IMG/VR virus record: IMGVR_UViG_3300006101_000022
Coordinates: 1 to 44,484 of that record
Strand: one strand, 5' to 3'
Length of the DNA stretch: 44,484 nucleotides
Source: a virus
Shown piece after piece: positions 18,718 through 26,999 of this stretch (positions are counted from its first letter, which is position 1; the number at the start of each line of letters is the position of its first letter). The translations under genes were made by a program, and so were the position numbers. The notes beneath the pieces are model-generated. The model did not search any database, was not told the origin of the DNA, and was given only the letters and a program-made list of their open reading frames with translations.

Positions 18718-19953
18718 ATGTCATACACCATAACTCTAACAGACGGCGCAGTTTTTGCCACCGTGGCAGATGGCACCATCAACACTGCCAGCTCAATGAC
18801 TTTGGTTGGTAAAAATTATGCCGGTTATGGACAATTTTTAGATAACAATTTCATGCGTTTGTTGGAAAGTGCGTCGAATTCGACTGCTCCAGTAGCGCCA
18901 ATTACTGGTCAGTTATGGTGGAACAACACACCCAATGCTGGTGTGCTTTCGATCTACATGGGATCAGCCTGGAAAACCCTGGCTGCACTGGTAGTCAGCA
19001 GCGCAACTCCTAGCACCAGTACCTACAGCAACACCGGCGACATGTGGTACGACACTGTGAACCAACAGGTCAATATCTGGACCGGTAGCAAATGGTTGTT
19101 GATTGGACCGCAATTTACGTCCGGCACCGGAGTCACCGGCGCATTTGCCAATGTTATAACTGACAGCAATTCTATAAGCCACAAGGTCATTGAACTCACG
19201 GTCAACAGCACCGTGGTTGGCATTATCAGCGAAGACAGCACTTTTACTCCACAGACTCTTATCACAGGATTTGCCAACGTGAATCCAGGACTGCAATTGG
19301 CCAACACAGTGAATGGTGTGGGCGGTGTCAGTGTGCCATCATTTTGGGGACAGGGCAATTCTGGAGTCAGCGTGACTGGCAATATCTCGGGTGCCTACAT
19401 ATTTGGTAACGGAAGCACATTGAGTGGAATAACCACCAGTTTGCCGACCTATACCGGCAATCTGCAGGTCGGCAACATAACAAATGCCAACGGCAACGGT
19501 GTGGGCAATATCGGAAACAGTGGTGCATATTTCAATACTATATTTGCTCGTGCCACCAGCGCACAATACGCTGACGTGGCCGAACGATTTGCAACCGATA
19601 CCGAATACGAAGCCGGAACAGTGGTTGAATTGGGAGGCACAGCCGAAATTACCAAATCTGTTCAAGAATTAAGCGAAACTGTGTTTGGGGTCATAAGTAC
19701 CCAAGCAGCTTATTTGATGAACAGTGGCGCTGGCACAGATGCCACTCATCCACCGGTTGCAATAACCGGTCGAGTTCCTGTAAAATGTACAGGAACAGTG
19801 ACCAAAGGTGATAGGCTGGTCAGTGCCGGCAACGGTATAGCCAGAGCAGCTCAACCGGGTGAGGCCACAGCGTTTAATGCCATAGGGCGTGCGCTGGAAG
19901 ACAAAACAGATCCAGGTCTGGGTATGGTTGAAGCCATAGTCATGATCAAATAA
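18718..19953 (+). CDS. Tail-fibre-like virion structural protein
   Basis: A 411-aa protein with a clear three-part layout. The N-terminal domain (about 1-70) contains the block MTLVGKNYAGYGQFLDNNF followed by PITGQLWWN, which I recognise from marine T4-like virion proteins. A middle section repeats a short tryptophan-rich unit (GDMWYDTVNQQVNIWTGSKW) and Gly/Thr-rich beta segments. The C-terminal domain (about 280-411) starts at YADVAERFATDTEYEAGTVV and runs through GRVPVKCTGTVTKGDRLV, a head domain seen at the ends of phage tail-fibre and needle proteins. It probably forms a trimeric fibre that contacts the host or the baseplate. It is driven by the perfect late promoter just upstream and is followed after 18 bp by another structural gene. 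Confidence 0.8.
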   Translation: MSYTITLTDGAVFATVADGTINTASSMTLVGKNYAGYGQFLDNNFMRLLESASNSTAPVAPITGQLWWNNTPNAGVLSIYMGSAWKTLAALVVSSATPSTSTYSNTGDMWYDTVNQQVNIWTGSKWLLIGPQFTSGTGVTGAFANVITDSNSISHKVIELTVNSTVVGIISEDSTFTPQTLITGFANVNPGLQLANTVNGVGGVSVPSFWGQGNSGVSVTGNISGAYIFGNGSTLSGITTSLPTYTGNLQVGNITNANGNGVGNIGNSGAYFNTIFARATSAQYADVAERFATDTEYEAGTVVELGGTAEITKSVQELSETVFGVISTQAAYLMNSGAGTDATHPPVAITGRVPVKCTGTVTKGDRLVSAGNGIARAAQPGEATAFNAIGRALEDKTDPGLGMVEAIVMIK

Positions 19954-19971
19954 ATTTAGGAACAACAGAAA

Positions 19972-20937
19972 ATGACATACAGCACCGGCAACCTAATAGC
20001 AGCAACCGATTACAATACTTTTACCTCGGGTATCAACACTCCGTGGAATACCTACTACGGTCAGACTGCATTGGGCACAGTGGCCACAGGTGGCACAGTG
20101 ACCGCGGTGCAATGGGACAGTGTGGTCAATACCATAGCCAGTCTGGGCAATCATCAGCCGACCACGATCACGTCGAGATCAGCCCCCACAGCAGGTACTA
20201 CTATCGCAGCCTTGGCCAACGTGCAAACTGACATTACCAATACAAGCAACAACTATCTCAACGCTTACGCAGTAGGCAGCCAATACACAGCTTGGACTGG
20301 GACCAGCAGCAAAACAGCTGCCACCGGATCTGGTAGTGCGGCCTGGAACATAACTTTTACTCACACCATGACTTTTGCCAGCACAGCGGCCATGGGGTAT
20401 TTCTTTTATGCCGGTGGCTACGTACAACTGCAATTTGGTAAAAGCAGCACAGGCACAGTGGCCGATACTGAATGGAACACGTTTATTGGAGCCAACGGCG
20501 CTGGTGGTGTAGTGGCTGGCAAAGTCATATTCACCAGTTCCAGTACCAGCAAAACCATTGCTTCGGTAGCATATACTGGTACCAACAAGACCGGCGGAAC
20601 AGGGACACCTAGTGTGTTAGCTACCGGTATCGGGTTCGCTCAACTCACTGGATCAGCACAGACTATTTACACACAGTATGACACCGGCACAGCTTACAGC
20701 GGTAACTATGTGACCATAACAGCCTATACCAGTGGATCCACCATAATCTTTACCACAACCTGGCATGACAACGGTGATACCAATCCGGGGTCAACTGCGC
20801 AGATTTCGGGTGGTACAGCCACTTCGGGAACCACGTTCGGTACTGCACCGACCACGATCTTGACCTATTATCCACCAGAAACCACGTACTTGACCAACTC
20901 GTGGGGAACTCCCACAGTGGCCGCTACCACAGCCTAA
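19972..20937 (+). CDS. Thr/Ser/Gly-rich virion protein, probable fibre component
   Basis: A 321-aa protein, very rich in Thr, Ser, Gly and Ala and poor in charged residues, as expected for an exported or surface-exposed beta-structured fibre protein. The N-terminus reads TYSTGNLIAATDYNTF and includes VQWDSVVNTIASLGNHQ. The C-terminal two thirds contain alternating beta-type segments ending near TILTYYPPETTYLTNSWG. It resembles hypothetical virion proteins that close the fibre module in T4-like marine phages. The ATG follows a TTTAGGAACAAC sequence that can act as a weak ribosome-binding site. It is the last gene of the late structural module; the next gene follows a change of promoter type. 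Confidence 0.7.
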   Translation: MTYSTGNLIAATDYNTFTSGINTPWNTYYGQTALGTVATGGTVTAVQWDSVVNTIASLGNHQPTTITSRSAPTAGTTIAALANVQTDITNTSNNYLNAYAVGSQYTAWTGTSSKTAATGSGSAAWNITFTHTMTFASTAAMGYFFYAGGYVQLQFGKSSTGTVADTEWNTFIGANGAGGVVAGKVIFTSSSTSKTIASVAYTGTNKTGGTGTPSVLATGIGFAQLTGSAQTIYTQYDTGTAYSGNYVTITAYTSGSTIIFTTTWHDNGDTNPGSTAQISGGTATSGTTFGTAPTTILTYYPPETTYLTNSWGTPTVAATTA

Positions 20938-20950
20938 CAGGGTCAAAATA

Positions 20951-20966
20951 GCCAATATTGCTTGGC
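20951..20966 (+). terminator. Small hairpin at the structural/accessory boundary
   Basis: GCCAA, a 6-nt loop, then TTGGC form a 5-bp inverted repeat just after the structural module. No U-run follows, so it is at best a weak terminator. Its 3' arm overlaps the -35 element of the downstream promoter, so it could instead be a protein-binding site, or chance. Confidence 0.2.
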
Positions 20967-20990
20967 AAATACAATCATGTAGTGTATAAT
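20962..20990 (+). promoter_or_regulatory. Near-consensus sigma70-type promoter of the accessory operon
   Basis: TTGGCA (20962-20967) and a perfect TATAAT (20985-20990) are separated by exactly 17 bp. This is the only such combination I found in an intergenic region, and it sits at the start of the 19-gene run. The expected transcription start, about 7 nt after the -10, falls at or next to the ATG at 20997, so the first message may be leaderless. It suggests early or host-polymerase expression, unlike the late-type motifs in the structural module. Confidence 0.65.
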
Positions 20991-20996
20991 ACATGT

Positions 20997-21302
20997 ATGG
21001 ACACTGACAATTTGATCGCACATGGCCGCACAAGATTTGAACATGCGGCTGCACGCAGGACTCTCAAAGAAAAATATCAAGGTCGTATGACTTTTGCCTA
21101 TCAGGGCGGCATGTGGCGTGCTGGTCCTGAGTTACAAAACACATTGTTGACCTGTCCCGACACAGAAGCAGTGTTGCTGGATTTGTATGAAACACCGGTC
21201 AAGGTCCAAACCCGAGAGCTGATGACATTGAGTCAACAACGCTGGCAAGAACAAATGACGGCTTGGTTGATCGAACACGAACAGCTGAATCAAAATCGAT
21301 GA
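20997..21302 (+). CDS. Conserved phage protein of unknown function, 101 aa
   Basis: A 101-aa, mostly helical, charged protein. Visible features are RTRFEHAAARRTLKEKYQGR near the N-terminus, then TFAYQGGMWRAGPEL and a C-terminal helix with LSQQRWQEQMTAWL. I recall similar small proteins in T4-like marine phages but know of no function. I chose the ATG at 20997 because the only upstream alternative in frame (a TTG at 20958) lies within and before the promoter. No Shine-Dalgarno sequence precedes this ATG, consistent with a leaderless start. The stop overlaps the next gene's start by 4 nt. As first gene of the operon it is placed for strong early expression. Confidence 0.75.
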   Translation: MDTDNLIAHGRTRFEHAAARRTLKEKYQGRMTFAYQGGMWRAGPELQNTLLTCPDTEAVLLDLYETPVKVQTRELMTLSQQRWQEQMTAWLIEHEQLNQNR

Positions 21303-22102
21303 CCCAGGGTGTTGTGATATTTGCCTACAATTCAGATCAGCTGGACTATATGGCCTTGGCCGCATGGAGCGCCAACAACATACACCGACACCTGGCTGTG
21401 CCGGTCACAGTCATAACTGATTGCGATCATGTTCCTGAGTCTTACCAATTTGATCAGGTCATACAGGCCACCAGATCGGGCACTGCCACCAGGTACTTTG
21501 CCGATCTTGATCGTACAGTACCCTGGTACAACGGCAACAGGATGTCGGCCTACGAGCTGTCGCCCTACGATACTACCTTGGTCCTGGACGCCGATTATGT
21601 GGTGACCAGCGATCAGTTGGCCTGCCTGTTCGACAGTCGCCAGGACTTTGTAGCACACGATCTGGCCTACGACGTGACCGGACGAGACAATTTTGATGAA
21701 CTCAACTGTTTTGGACGCTATCACAATCCCATGACCTGGGCCACAGTCATGTGTTTTCGGCGCAGCGATCATGTCGGATTGATATTTGAAACCATGGGCA
21801 TGATTCGAGACAACTGGGATCATTATCGTGCTGTGTACGGCATTGTTGATTCAAACTATCGCAATGATTTTGCCTTGAGCATGGCCTTGGGTGTGGTCAA
21901 TGGTCACGTGCAGACCAACACCAGTATCCCCTGGAAGCTGGCCACAGTGACACACCAGCATCAATTGAGCCAGCTGTCGCAAGATCGGTACCGAGTGGAC
22001 TGGAAGACCTCGGACAACCATGCCCGCTGGATCACGCTTGCGACTGATTTCCATGCCATGGGCAAACGATACCTAGGAGACATAGTTGCCAATCCTTGCT
22101 GA
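21299..22102 (+). CDS. GT-A-like putative glycosyltransferase (DAD motif)
   Basis: A 267-aa protein beginning at the ATG of an ATGA overlap. The N-terminus (GVVIFAYNSDQLDYMALAAW, then PVTVIT) has the look of a nucleotide-sugar binding Rossmann-like half. A hydrophobic strand leads to LVLDADYVV (about residues 94-102); DAD at 97-99 is a DxD-type metal/nucleotide-sugar motif. Later come NPMTWATVMCFRRSD and a His-rich C-terminal section (VTHQHQLSQL). This fits GT-A fold transferases and matches proteins found in T4-like marine phages, usually unannotated. The specific family and sugar cannot be assigned. The next gene has a similar layout, so the two may be distant paralogues. Confidence 0.6.
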   Translation: MTQGVVIFAYNSDQLDYMALAAWSANNIHRHLAVPVTVITDCDHVPESYQFDQVIQATRSGTATRYFADLDRTVPWYNGNRMSAYELSPYDTTLVLDADYVVTSDQLACLFDSRQDFVAHDLAYDVTGRDNFDELNCFGRYHNPMTWATVMCFRRSDHVGLIFETMGMIRDNWDHYRAVYGIVDSNYRNDFALSMALGVVNGHVQTNTSIPWKLATVTHQHQLSQLSQDRYRVDWKTSDNHARWITLATDFHAMGKRYLGDIVANPC

Positions 22103-22859
22103 ACGCGGCTATCTTATACCGGCCATCAACACTGAATCTGTGGACTATGTGGCCTGTGCCCAGCAATTGGCACGATCTATTAGACAATGGCATCCGTCGG
22201 CCAACATTTCGGTCATCACAGTAAATCGATGCAGTGATCCGGTATTTGATCATGTGATTCCATTGCCGCATGGCGATCTTGAAGGATACGTCAACGATTG
22301 GCAATGCTTTGACGCCAGCCCTTATCGACAGACCATCAAGCTGGAAGCCGACATGTGGTGTGCAGGTCCAATTGATCATTGGTGGAATCTTTTTGAGTTA
22401 CGAGATGTGGTGATCAGCCGTGGATGTAGAAATTTGTATGATCAGCCGGCGCAGTCCAGATCTTACAGAAAGATATTTGATCAGAATCATTTGCCAGATG
22501 TGTACAATGCTGTGACCTACTGGCGTGTGAGTAGACCAGCCCGACAATTTTTTGCCACGGTGCGTGACATATTTGAAAACTGGGCCAGTTACCGACGTGT
22601 TTTGAAATTTGCCGACGAGGCTCCTACCACCGACGTGGTCTATGCCATGGCTGCTGTGATACTGGGTCCCGAGTCGGTCATGTTGCCCGCAGGTCTGGGT
22701 CCCAGCATAGTGCATATGAAACAGCACATGATCGGACTGCTTGGTGACGATTGGACCCAAGAACTGGTAGCCGAGCAGACCATGCCCGGATTGCGCATCA
22801 ACACCGTGGCCCAATGGGGACTGGTACATTATCATGTCAAAGAGGCATTCCGTGACTGA
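22086..22859 (+). CDS. GT-A-like putative glycosyltransferase (EAD motif)
   Basis: A 257-aa protein with N-terminal GYLIPAINTESVDYVACAQ, a strand ISVITV, then TIKLEADMWCAGPIDHWW (about residues 83-100). The EAD at 87-89 sits where GT-A enzymes carry DxD, so the first Asp appears replaced by Glu. Later segments include DVYNAVTYWRVSRPARQFF and a C-terminal GLVHYHVKEAF. The start is a TTG at 22086 directly after an in-frame TAG, so it is the furthest upstream start possible; it overlaps the previous gene by 17 nt. A role in glycan transfer is inferred from fold pattern and context only. It shares organisation with the preceding gene, but the substitution may mean altered metal dependence or a non-catalytic role. 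Confidence 0.55.
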   Translation: MPILAERGYLIPAINTESVDYVACAQQLARSIRQWHPSANISVITVNRCSDPVFDHVIPLPHGDLEGYVNDWQCFDASPYRQTIKLEADMWCAGPIDHWWNLFELRDVVISRGCRNLYDQPAQSRSYRKIFDQNHLPDVYNAVTYWRVSRPARQFFATVRDIFENWASYRRVLKFADEAPTTDVVYAMAAVILGPESVMLPAGLGPSIVHMKQHMIGLLGDDWTQELVAEQTMPGLRINTVAQWGLVHYHVKEAFRD

Positions 22860-23187
22860 ACTGACTGAACAAGACTTCTGGCGCAGCCTACAACGATTGC
22901 GAGATCACGAACCGCCGGTGCCGGTATATAGATTGTACTATGATGATGCAGGAGTTCCGCTTTTCTACAGCCAGGAACATCTGCCCGGTAATTATATAGA
23001 ACTTGACGTTGATGTATGGCACGCAGGATCTTTCAATCTACGCATACAGGATGGAATTATACAGTATTTGCAGCGACCAGCACCACCAAGATTACAACCC
23101 GAAGATTCAGGAACAGCCTGCGATCCTAGAGATATATGTGTGGTGGTCACCCAAGACCGACCACACAAGAAATGGAGTTTGAGATGA
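22852..23187 (+). CDS. Conserved phage protein of unknown function, 111 aa
   Basis: A compact 111-aa protein with the pattern PVPVYRLYYDDAGVPLFYS, then HLPGNYIELDVDVWHAG and RIQDGIIQYLQ, and a C-terminal TACDPRDICVVV. I recall this pattern in T4-like marine phages beside glycosyltransferase-like genes, without an assigned function. I prefer the GTG at 22852 because AAAGAGG (22839-22845) sits 6 nt upstream; the ATG at 22834 would add six residues but has no ribosome-binding site. The start overlaps the previous stop by 8 nt and the stop overlaps the next ATG by 4 nt. The small beta-rich fold and position suggest an accessory partner of the flanking glycosyltransferase-like proteins. Confidence 0.65.
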   Translation: MTELTEQDFWRSLQRLRDHEPPVPVYRLYYDDAGVPLFYSQEHLPGNYIELDVDVWHAGSFNLRIQDGIIQYLQRPAPPRLQPEDSGTACDPRDICVVVTQDRPHKKWSLR

Positions 23188-24113
23188 AACGTATTGACAT
23201 AGCTGATCTTGATTGTATTTTTCTCACCTACGACGAACCCGACCGCGAAGAAAACTGGGCACGCATACGCAACCAGATTCCGTGGGCTCGTCGAGTAGAC
23301 GGAGTCAAAGGATCGGACGCTGCACACAAGGCCGCAGCAGAGGCCAGCAACACCGAACGATTTGTCTTGATCGATGGCGACAACATGCCGGATGAAAGTT
23401 TTTTCAATCTTACTCTGGAGTTGCCCACTGCCGAGTGGGAATCGGCAGTGTTTCGTTGGCGTGCTAGAAATCACGTAAATGGTCTCATGTACGGCAACGG
23501 CGGACTCAGTTCGTGGACACGAACTTTTGCAAACACCATGCAGACTCACGAAGCCACAGATGGCCGTACCGAAACCCAAGTGGAGTTTTGTTTTGATCCA
23601 CAATACTGGGCCATGCACGATTGCTACAGCACTACCTATCCCAACGGATCGGCATTCCATGCCTGGCGTGCCGGATTTAGAGAAGGCGTCAAAATGTGCC
23701 TGGATCAAGGGCGTAGACCCAGCATAGCCGAATTCCAGGATCGTGTGCATCACAGAAATCTGGACCATTTGACTGTATGGCACAACGTGGGTCGCGATGT
23801 GGAACACGGTATCTGGGCCATGGCCGGTGCCAGGATGGGCACCTACATGACCATGATCACGCCCGCCTGGGATTATCGAACTGTGCAGGATTTTGATGCT
23901 TTGGAAAAATTATGGCACACAGTGAAAGATTCGGACCCCGAGATCCTGGCCGGACGTGTGGCCGAAGACTTGGTCACCCAGCTGGATTTACCGATCAACA
24001 TGATGGGACCAGGCGAAAGTGCATTCTTCAAACAACACTATCTCAGCAATTGGCACAATCGCGGAGTCATGGTCAGAGAGATTGATATAATACGACAACA
24101 GGAAGGCTGGTAG
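23184..24113 (+). CDS. GT-A-like glycosyltransferase, DGD-motif phage family
   Basis: A 309-aa protein. The N-terminus has IFLTYDEPDREENWARI (about residues 12-28) and RVDGVKGSDAAHKAAAEAS, then FVLIDGDNMPDESFF, with DGD at 64-66 as the likely metal/nucleotide motif. Further on are NGLMYGNGGLSSWTR and FHAWRAGFREGVKM. The same blocks recur, degenerated, in the last 230 residues of the 800-aa protein at 40656 (DNGEPNAEENW, GVNGRVAAYHAAAR, MAWRTAFREALK), so these are paralogues within one genome. Family members are widespread in marine T4-like phages and are usually called glycosyltransferase-like. Substrate unknown. ATG start in an ATGA overlap. GC content is high here, dropping sharply in the next gene. 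Confidence 0.65.
   Translation: MKRIDIADLDCIFLTYDEPDREENWARIRNQIPWARRVDGVKGSDAAHKAAAEASNTERFVLIDGDNMPDESFFNLTLELPTAEWESAVFRWRARNHVNGLMYGNGGLSSWTRTFANTMQTHEATDGRTETQVEFCFDPQYWAMHDCYSTTYPNGSAFHAWRAGFREGVKMCLDQGRRPSIAEFQDRVHHRNLDHLTVWHNVGRDVEHGIWAMAGARMGTYMTMITPAWDYRTVQDFDALEKLWHTVKDSDPEILAGRVAEDLVTQLDLPINMMGPGESAFFKQHYLSNWHNRGVMVREIDIIRQQEGW
24083..24091 (+). promoter_or_regulatory. Candidate internal extended -10 promoter
   Basis: TGATATAAT matches the extended -10 form (TG-N-TATAAT). It lies inside the last codons of the upstream gene, 24 bp before the GTG at 24116, with no convincing -35. It precedes the only junction of the 19-gene run that does not overlap, and the change to AT-rich sequence. 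AGGAAGG at 24100-24106 then gives a strong ribosome-binding site 9 nt before the GTG. Confidence 0.4.
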
Positions 24114-24115
24114 CC

Positions 24116-24637
24116 GTGATTAAAAAATTAAAACTAAATTACGATTTCGCTGAAATATTGTCGGCTGATTACAGCCAGCATACTGGTAGTTGTATCAAGC
24201 ATCAAATATACGAAGTGAACGATATACATGAACAGTATGGGGGTTTTCCGCAATCTTATTGTCTAGAAAACACCATGATTCACCAACTATGGTGGAATTC
24301 AACTCAATTGGACTTTGATCAAATTGGTTGCCAACTGGGGATGGAAGTTATTACTATCAGCAGCATACAACAGCCGCCGGGATGTATGATTCCCATACAT
24401 CGAGATACCTTTTTTCAAATCAACCAACGCTATCCTGATCGTTCGGAATTAAAAGTACGGGCCAACATACACCTCGAAGATTGGAAACTGGGGCATTTTA
24501 TACAATACAACGATGTAGTACATACGCACTGGAACGCTGGTGACGTGTTACTATGGGATAACCAGGTCCTGCATCTTTCGGCCAATGCTGGTATGCATCA
24601 CAAATACACCTTGCAGGTTTCGGGATTTTTGATTTGA
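24116..24637 (+). CDS. 2OG-Fe(II) oxygenase / Asp-Asn beta-hydroxylase-like protein
   Basis: A 173-aa protein with a double-stranded beta-helix oxygenase pattern: IPIHRDTFFQ gives the HxD pair (H95, D97), VRANIHLEDWKLGHF is the strand block, WNAGDVLLWDNQVLH supplies the distal His (H153), and KYTLQVSG at the C-terminus carries the basic residue (K163) expected to hold 2-oxoglutarate. Length and motif order match the small hydroxylase-like proteins of marine myophages. It would oxidise or hydroxylate a protein side chain, lipid or sugar; the substrate is not evident. GTG start with a strong AGGAAGG site. Base composition drops to about 32-40% GC in lines sampled, against about 60% just upstream, a sign of separate acquisition. 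Confidence 0.75.
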   Translation: MIKKLKLNYDFAEILSADYSQHTGSCIKHQIYEVNDIHEQYGGFPQSYCLENTMIHQLWWNSTQLDFDQIGCQLGMEVITISSIQQPPGCMIPIHRDTFFQINQRYPDRSELKVRANIHLEDWKLGHFIQYNDVVHTHWNAGDVLLWDNQVLHLSANAGMHHKYTLQVSGFLI

Positions 24638-25587
24638 CAAAATTTGACATCATTCCGGCCAGCAATTACATTTGGAATCAGCTAGAACTAATTGATTTCC
24701 TGGTCCAGAATCAACAACGCGATATAGTATTGACAACCAATTCAGAAGGCTGTTGTTGCCGTGCGATTGGGTTATATGATCTATTAGATAAGTTTCGGTT
24801 TCAATCGGTCACAATAGTTACTAGCAATCCGGTTGAACAGCATGATCATTATCAAATCAAATTGACAAGACAATGGAATTTTTTATCTGTATCGACTGCA
24901 ATAGAAGATCGGTATCATTGTTGGAACAAGCACAGAATTTTTGGAACCATATATGGTCGACCTCTCTGGCACAGGATTGGCATCGCATCGCATTTGTTAG
25001 TGCATCATCGCCAGTTGAGTCTAATAGGCTGTCGTGCCAATACTGGCGAGGCCGACGACAGAGAATTATTTGAGGTGTCTCAGTTGTTCCAGCATGATCC
25101 TGACAGTTTGCAAAAATTTTCCAGTAACTGGCAACAGTTTCCTATGTTGCTCGAAAATCTAGACAGATATACGCCCGGACAACAAAATACCGACGGTTAT
25201 ATATCACAGACCAAGCGTGTTTATGCAGATTTTTTGATCGACATTGTGGCAGAAACCTTCACCGACGGTGATTGTTTTTTTGTAACAGAGAAGACTGTGA
25301 GACCCATGATGTTAAAAAAACCATTTATTATATTTGGATCCAAAAACTATTTGTTATATCTGCGTCGCATGGGATTCAGGACATTTGCAGATTTCTGGAA
25401 CGAAGACTACGACGGCTACGAGGGTCGAGAGCGATTCGTTAGAATATTGTATCTGATTGACAGCTTGGCACAAAAATCCAAGGACGAACTTGAACGCATG
25501 TACTGGGACATGCAGTATTCTCTTGATCATAACTACAATTTGCTGTATAATCAAACTTATACCAACAGTATCAATCCTATACCATGA
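24634..25587 (+). CDS. TEKT-family glycosyltransferase-like protein (copy 1)
   Basis: A 317-aa member of a family that recurs six times here. The C-terminal signature is FFVTEKTVRPMMLKKPFIIF (about residues 215-234), followed by YLRRMGFRTFADFWNEDYD (about 242-260). The TEK...P...G arrangement resembles the donor-binding half of GT10-type GT-B fucosyltransferases, so a GT-B transferase is my best reading, not a demonstrated one. The N-terminal half lacks recognisable motifs apart from an unusual CCC run at 40-42. The start is a TTG overlapping the previous stop (TTGA). Like the oxygenase upstream it is AT-rich, and the two may have moved as a pair. The stop overlaps the next ATG by 4 nt. Confidence 0.6.
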   Translation: MTKFDIIPASNYIWNQLELIDFLVQNQQRDIVLTTNSEGCCCRAIGLYDLLDKFRFQSVTIVTSNPVEQHDHYQIKLTRQWNFLSVSTAIEDRYHCWNKHRIFGTIYGRPLWHRIGIASHLLVHHRQLSLIGCRANTGEADDRELFEVSQLFQHDPDSLQKFSSNWQQFPMLLENLDRYTPGQQNTDGYISQTKRVYADFLIDIVAETFTDGDCFFVTEKTVRPMMLKKPFIIFGSKNYLLYLRRMGFRTFADFWNEDYDGYEGRERFVRILYLIDSLAQKSKDELERMYWDMQYSLDHNYNLLYNQTYTNSINPIP

Positions 25588-26999
25588 CCAACAAAGGTGA
25601 CGAAGTCACAGCCGAGTTCAAAAGCGGATTCCTAGACAGTGCTGAACACATGCACAAAGCTCTGGGTACGGGTTTGTGCTTGGCCAAATGGAAACAGGTC
25701 AGCTTGCACTTGCCCACCGGCCTAAACAATAGCTGTTATCATCCGCCCTTGCATGCTATAGATTCTACATTATTGGCAGGCAATCCTGCAACCTTGCACA
25801 ATACACCATACAAAAAAGCTCAGCGCAAGATCATGCTCAAACAAGAACGTCCTGCAGAATGCAGCTATTGTTGGAGCATGGAAGATGCTGGCAAATTAAG
25901 TGACCGTCACTATAGATCCGGTGAATCCTGGGCTGCCATGGATTTTGAAAAGATAATGCATTCAACCGGAGATGAAGATGACATTGTTCCTAGTTATGTT
26001 GAAGTTAATTTTAATCATGCCTGCAATCTTTCTTGTAGTTATTGTAGCCCACAATTTAGCAGCACCTGGGCGCAAGAGGTGGAACGTTGGGGAGGGTATC
26101 CTACATCAACGATTCACAATGATTCTAGTCATTTTGTTGGCCGTAATCGCCCTATACCTGCAAGAGAAGCCAATCCATACGTCGACGCCTTCTGGTCTTG
26201 GTGGCCAAACCTGTATCCTGAGCTGAAACATTTCCGTATGACCGGCGGCGAGCCCATGCTGGATCGCAATACCTATCGGGTGTTTGATTATGTGTTGGCC
26301 AATCCCAAACCAGATCTGCATCTCAATGTGACATCCAACTTCAGTGTAGACGAACGGTCATGGCAACGCTACAAGACTGCTGTCAAACAGATCTGCGCTG
26401 GCGAAAACGTCGAACACTTCATGCAATATGTGAGTCTAGACTCGTGGGGGCCACAGGCCGAATATATCAGACACGGACTGGACTTCAATCTGTTATGGGA
26501 TCGGGTAAACCAGTTCTTGACCGAGATACCAGGTCGTAACAGTATCACGTTCATCGTGACCATGAACAACTTGTCAGTCACTGGACTGGGCAGTCTCATG
26601 GCCGGCATCCTGGGTCTTAGGAAACTGTACAGCACCACCTATCAGCGTGTGTGGTTTGACACTCCGGTCTTGCGAGAACCTGCCTGGCAAAGCCTGCAGA
26701 TTCTGCCCGAAAGCTATTGTGATCAACTGGAACGTTTATGGGTCTGGATGAGCAAGCAGGCCGAAACCGAATCCACACGCTTCCAAGGATTCAAGGATTA
26801 TGAACTGGCCCGTCTGGATCGAGACATAGCCTGGATGCGTGATGGACAGAAGCTGGATCCGGCCTACATCAATCAACAGAAGGCCGACTTTTATAGGTTT
26901 TTTACGGAAGCTGATCGCAGACATGGCACAGATTTTTTGACAACCTTTCCTGAAATGGCCAGCTGGTGGAACGAGTGCGGGTATCATGCCAAAACATAA
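25584..26999 (+). CDS. N-twitch-type radical SAM protein (copy 1)
   Basis: A 471-aa radical SAM protein. ACNLSCSYC gives the CxxxCxxC motif for the SAM-binding 4Fe-4S cluster (C147, C151, C154), and MTGGEPMLD (about 219-227) is the GGEP strand that contacts SAM. N-terminal to the core, LCLAKW (C32), SCYHPP (C51) and ECSYCW (C93, C96) form a four-Cys set placed like the auxiliary cluster of N-terminal-twitch radical SAM proteins. QAEYIRHGLDF and a C-terminal FPEMASWW also fit that group. This copy and the one at 29188 share KW instead of PW and NPYVDAF, forming one subtype. The reaction is unknown. ATGA overlap at its start; the next gene starts 14 nt before its stop. Confidence 0.88.
   Translation: MTNKGDEVTAEFKSGFLDSAEHMHKALGTGLCLAKWKQVSLHLPTGLNNSCYHPPLHAIDSTLLAGNPATLHNTPYKKAQRKIMLKQERPAECSYCWSMEDAGKLSDRHYRSGESWAAMDFEKIMHSTGDEDDIVPSYVEVNFNHACNLSCSYCSPQFSSTWAQEVERWGGYPTSTIHNDSSHFVGRNRPIPAREANPYVDAFWSWWPNLYPELKHFRMTGGEPMLDRNTYRVFDYVLANPKPDLHLNVTSNFSVDERSWQRYKTAVKQICAGENVEHFMQYVSLDSWGPQAEYIRHGLDFNLLWDRVNQFLTEIPGRNSITFIVTMNNLSVTGLGSLMAGILGLRKLYSTTYQRVWFDTPVLREPAWQSLQILPESYCDQLERLWVWMSKQAETESTRFQGFKDYELARLDRDIAWMRDGQKLDPAYINQQKADFYRFFTEADRRHGTDFLTTFPEMASWWNECGYHAKT

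Noticed and set aside
20958-20996. Upstream TTG start extending the 101-aa gene by 13 residues
   Set aside because: The extension would lie within the promoter region and before the likely transcription start.
22834-22851. ATG 22834 as start of the 111-aa gene
   Set aside because: It has no ribosome-binding site, whereas GTG 22852 has AAAGAGG 6 nt upstream; the ATG cannot be fully excluded.
22992-23807. 271-aa minus-strand ORF across the DGD-type glycosyltransferase gene
   Set aside because: The plus frame carries conserved motifs and coupled starts; the antisense frame is Cys/His/Ser-rich without family features.
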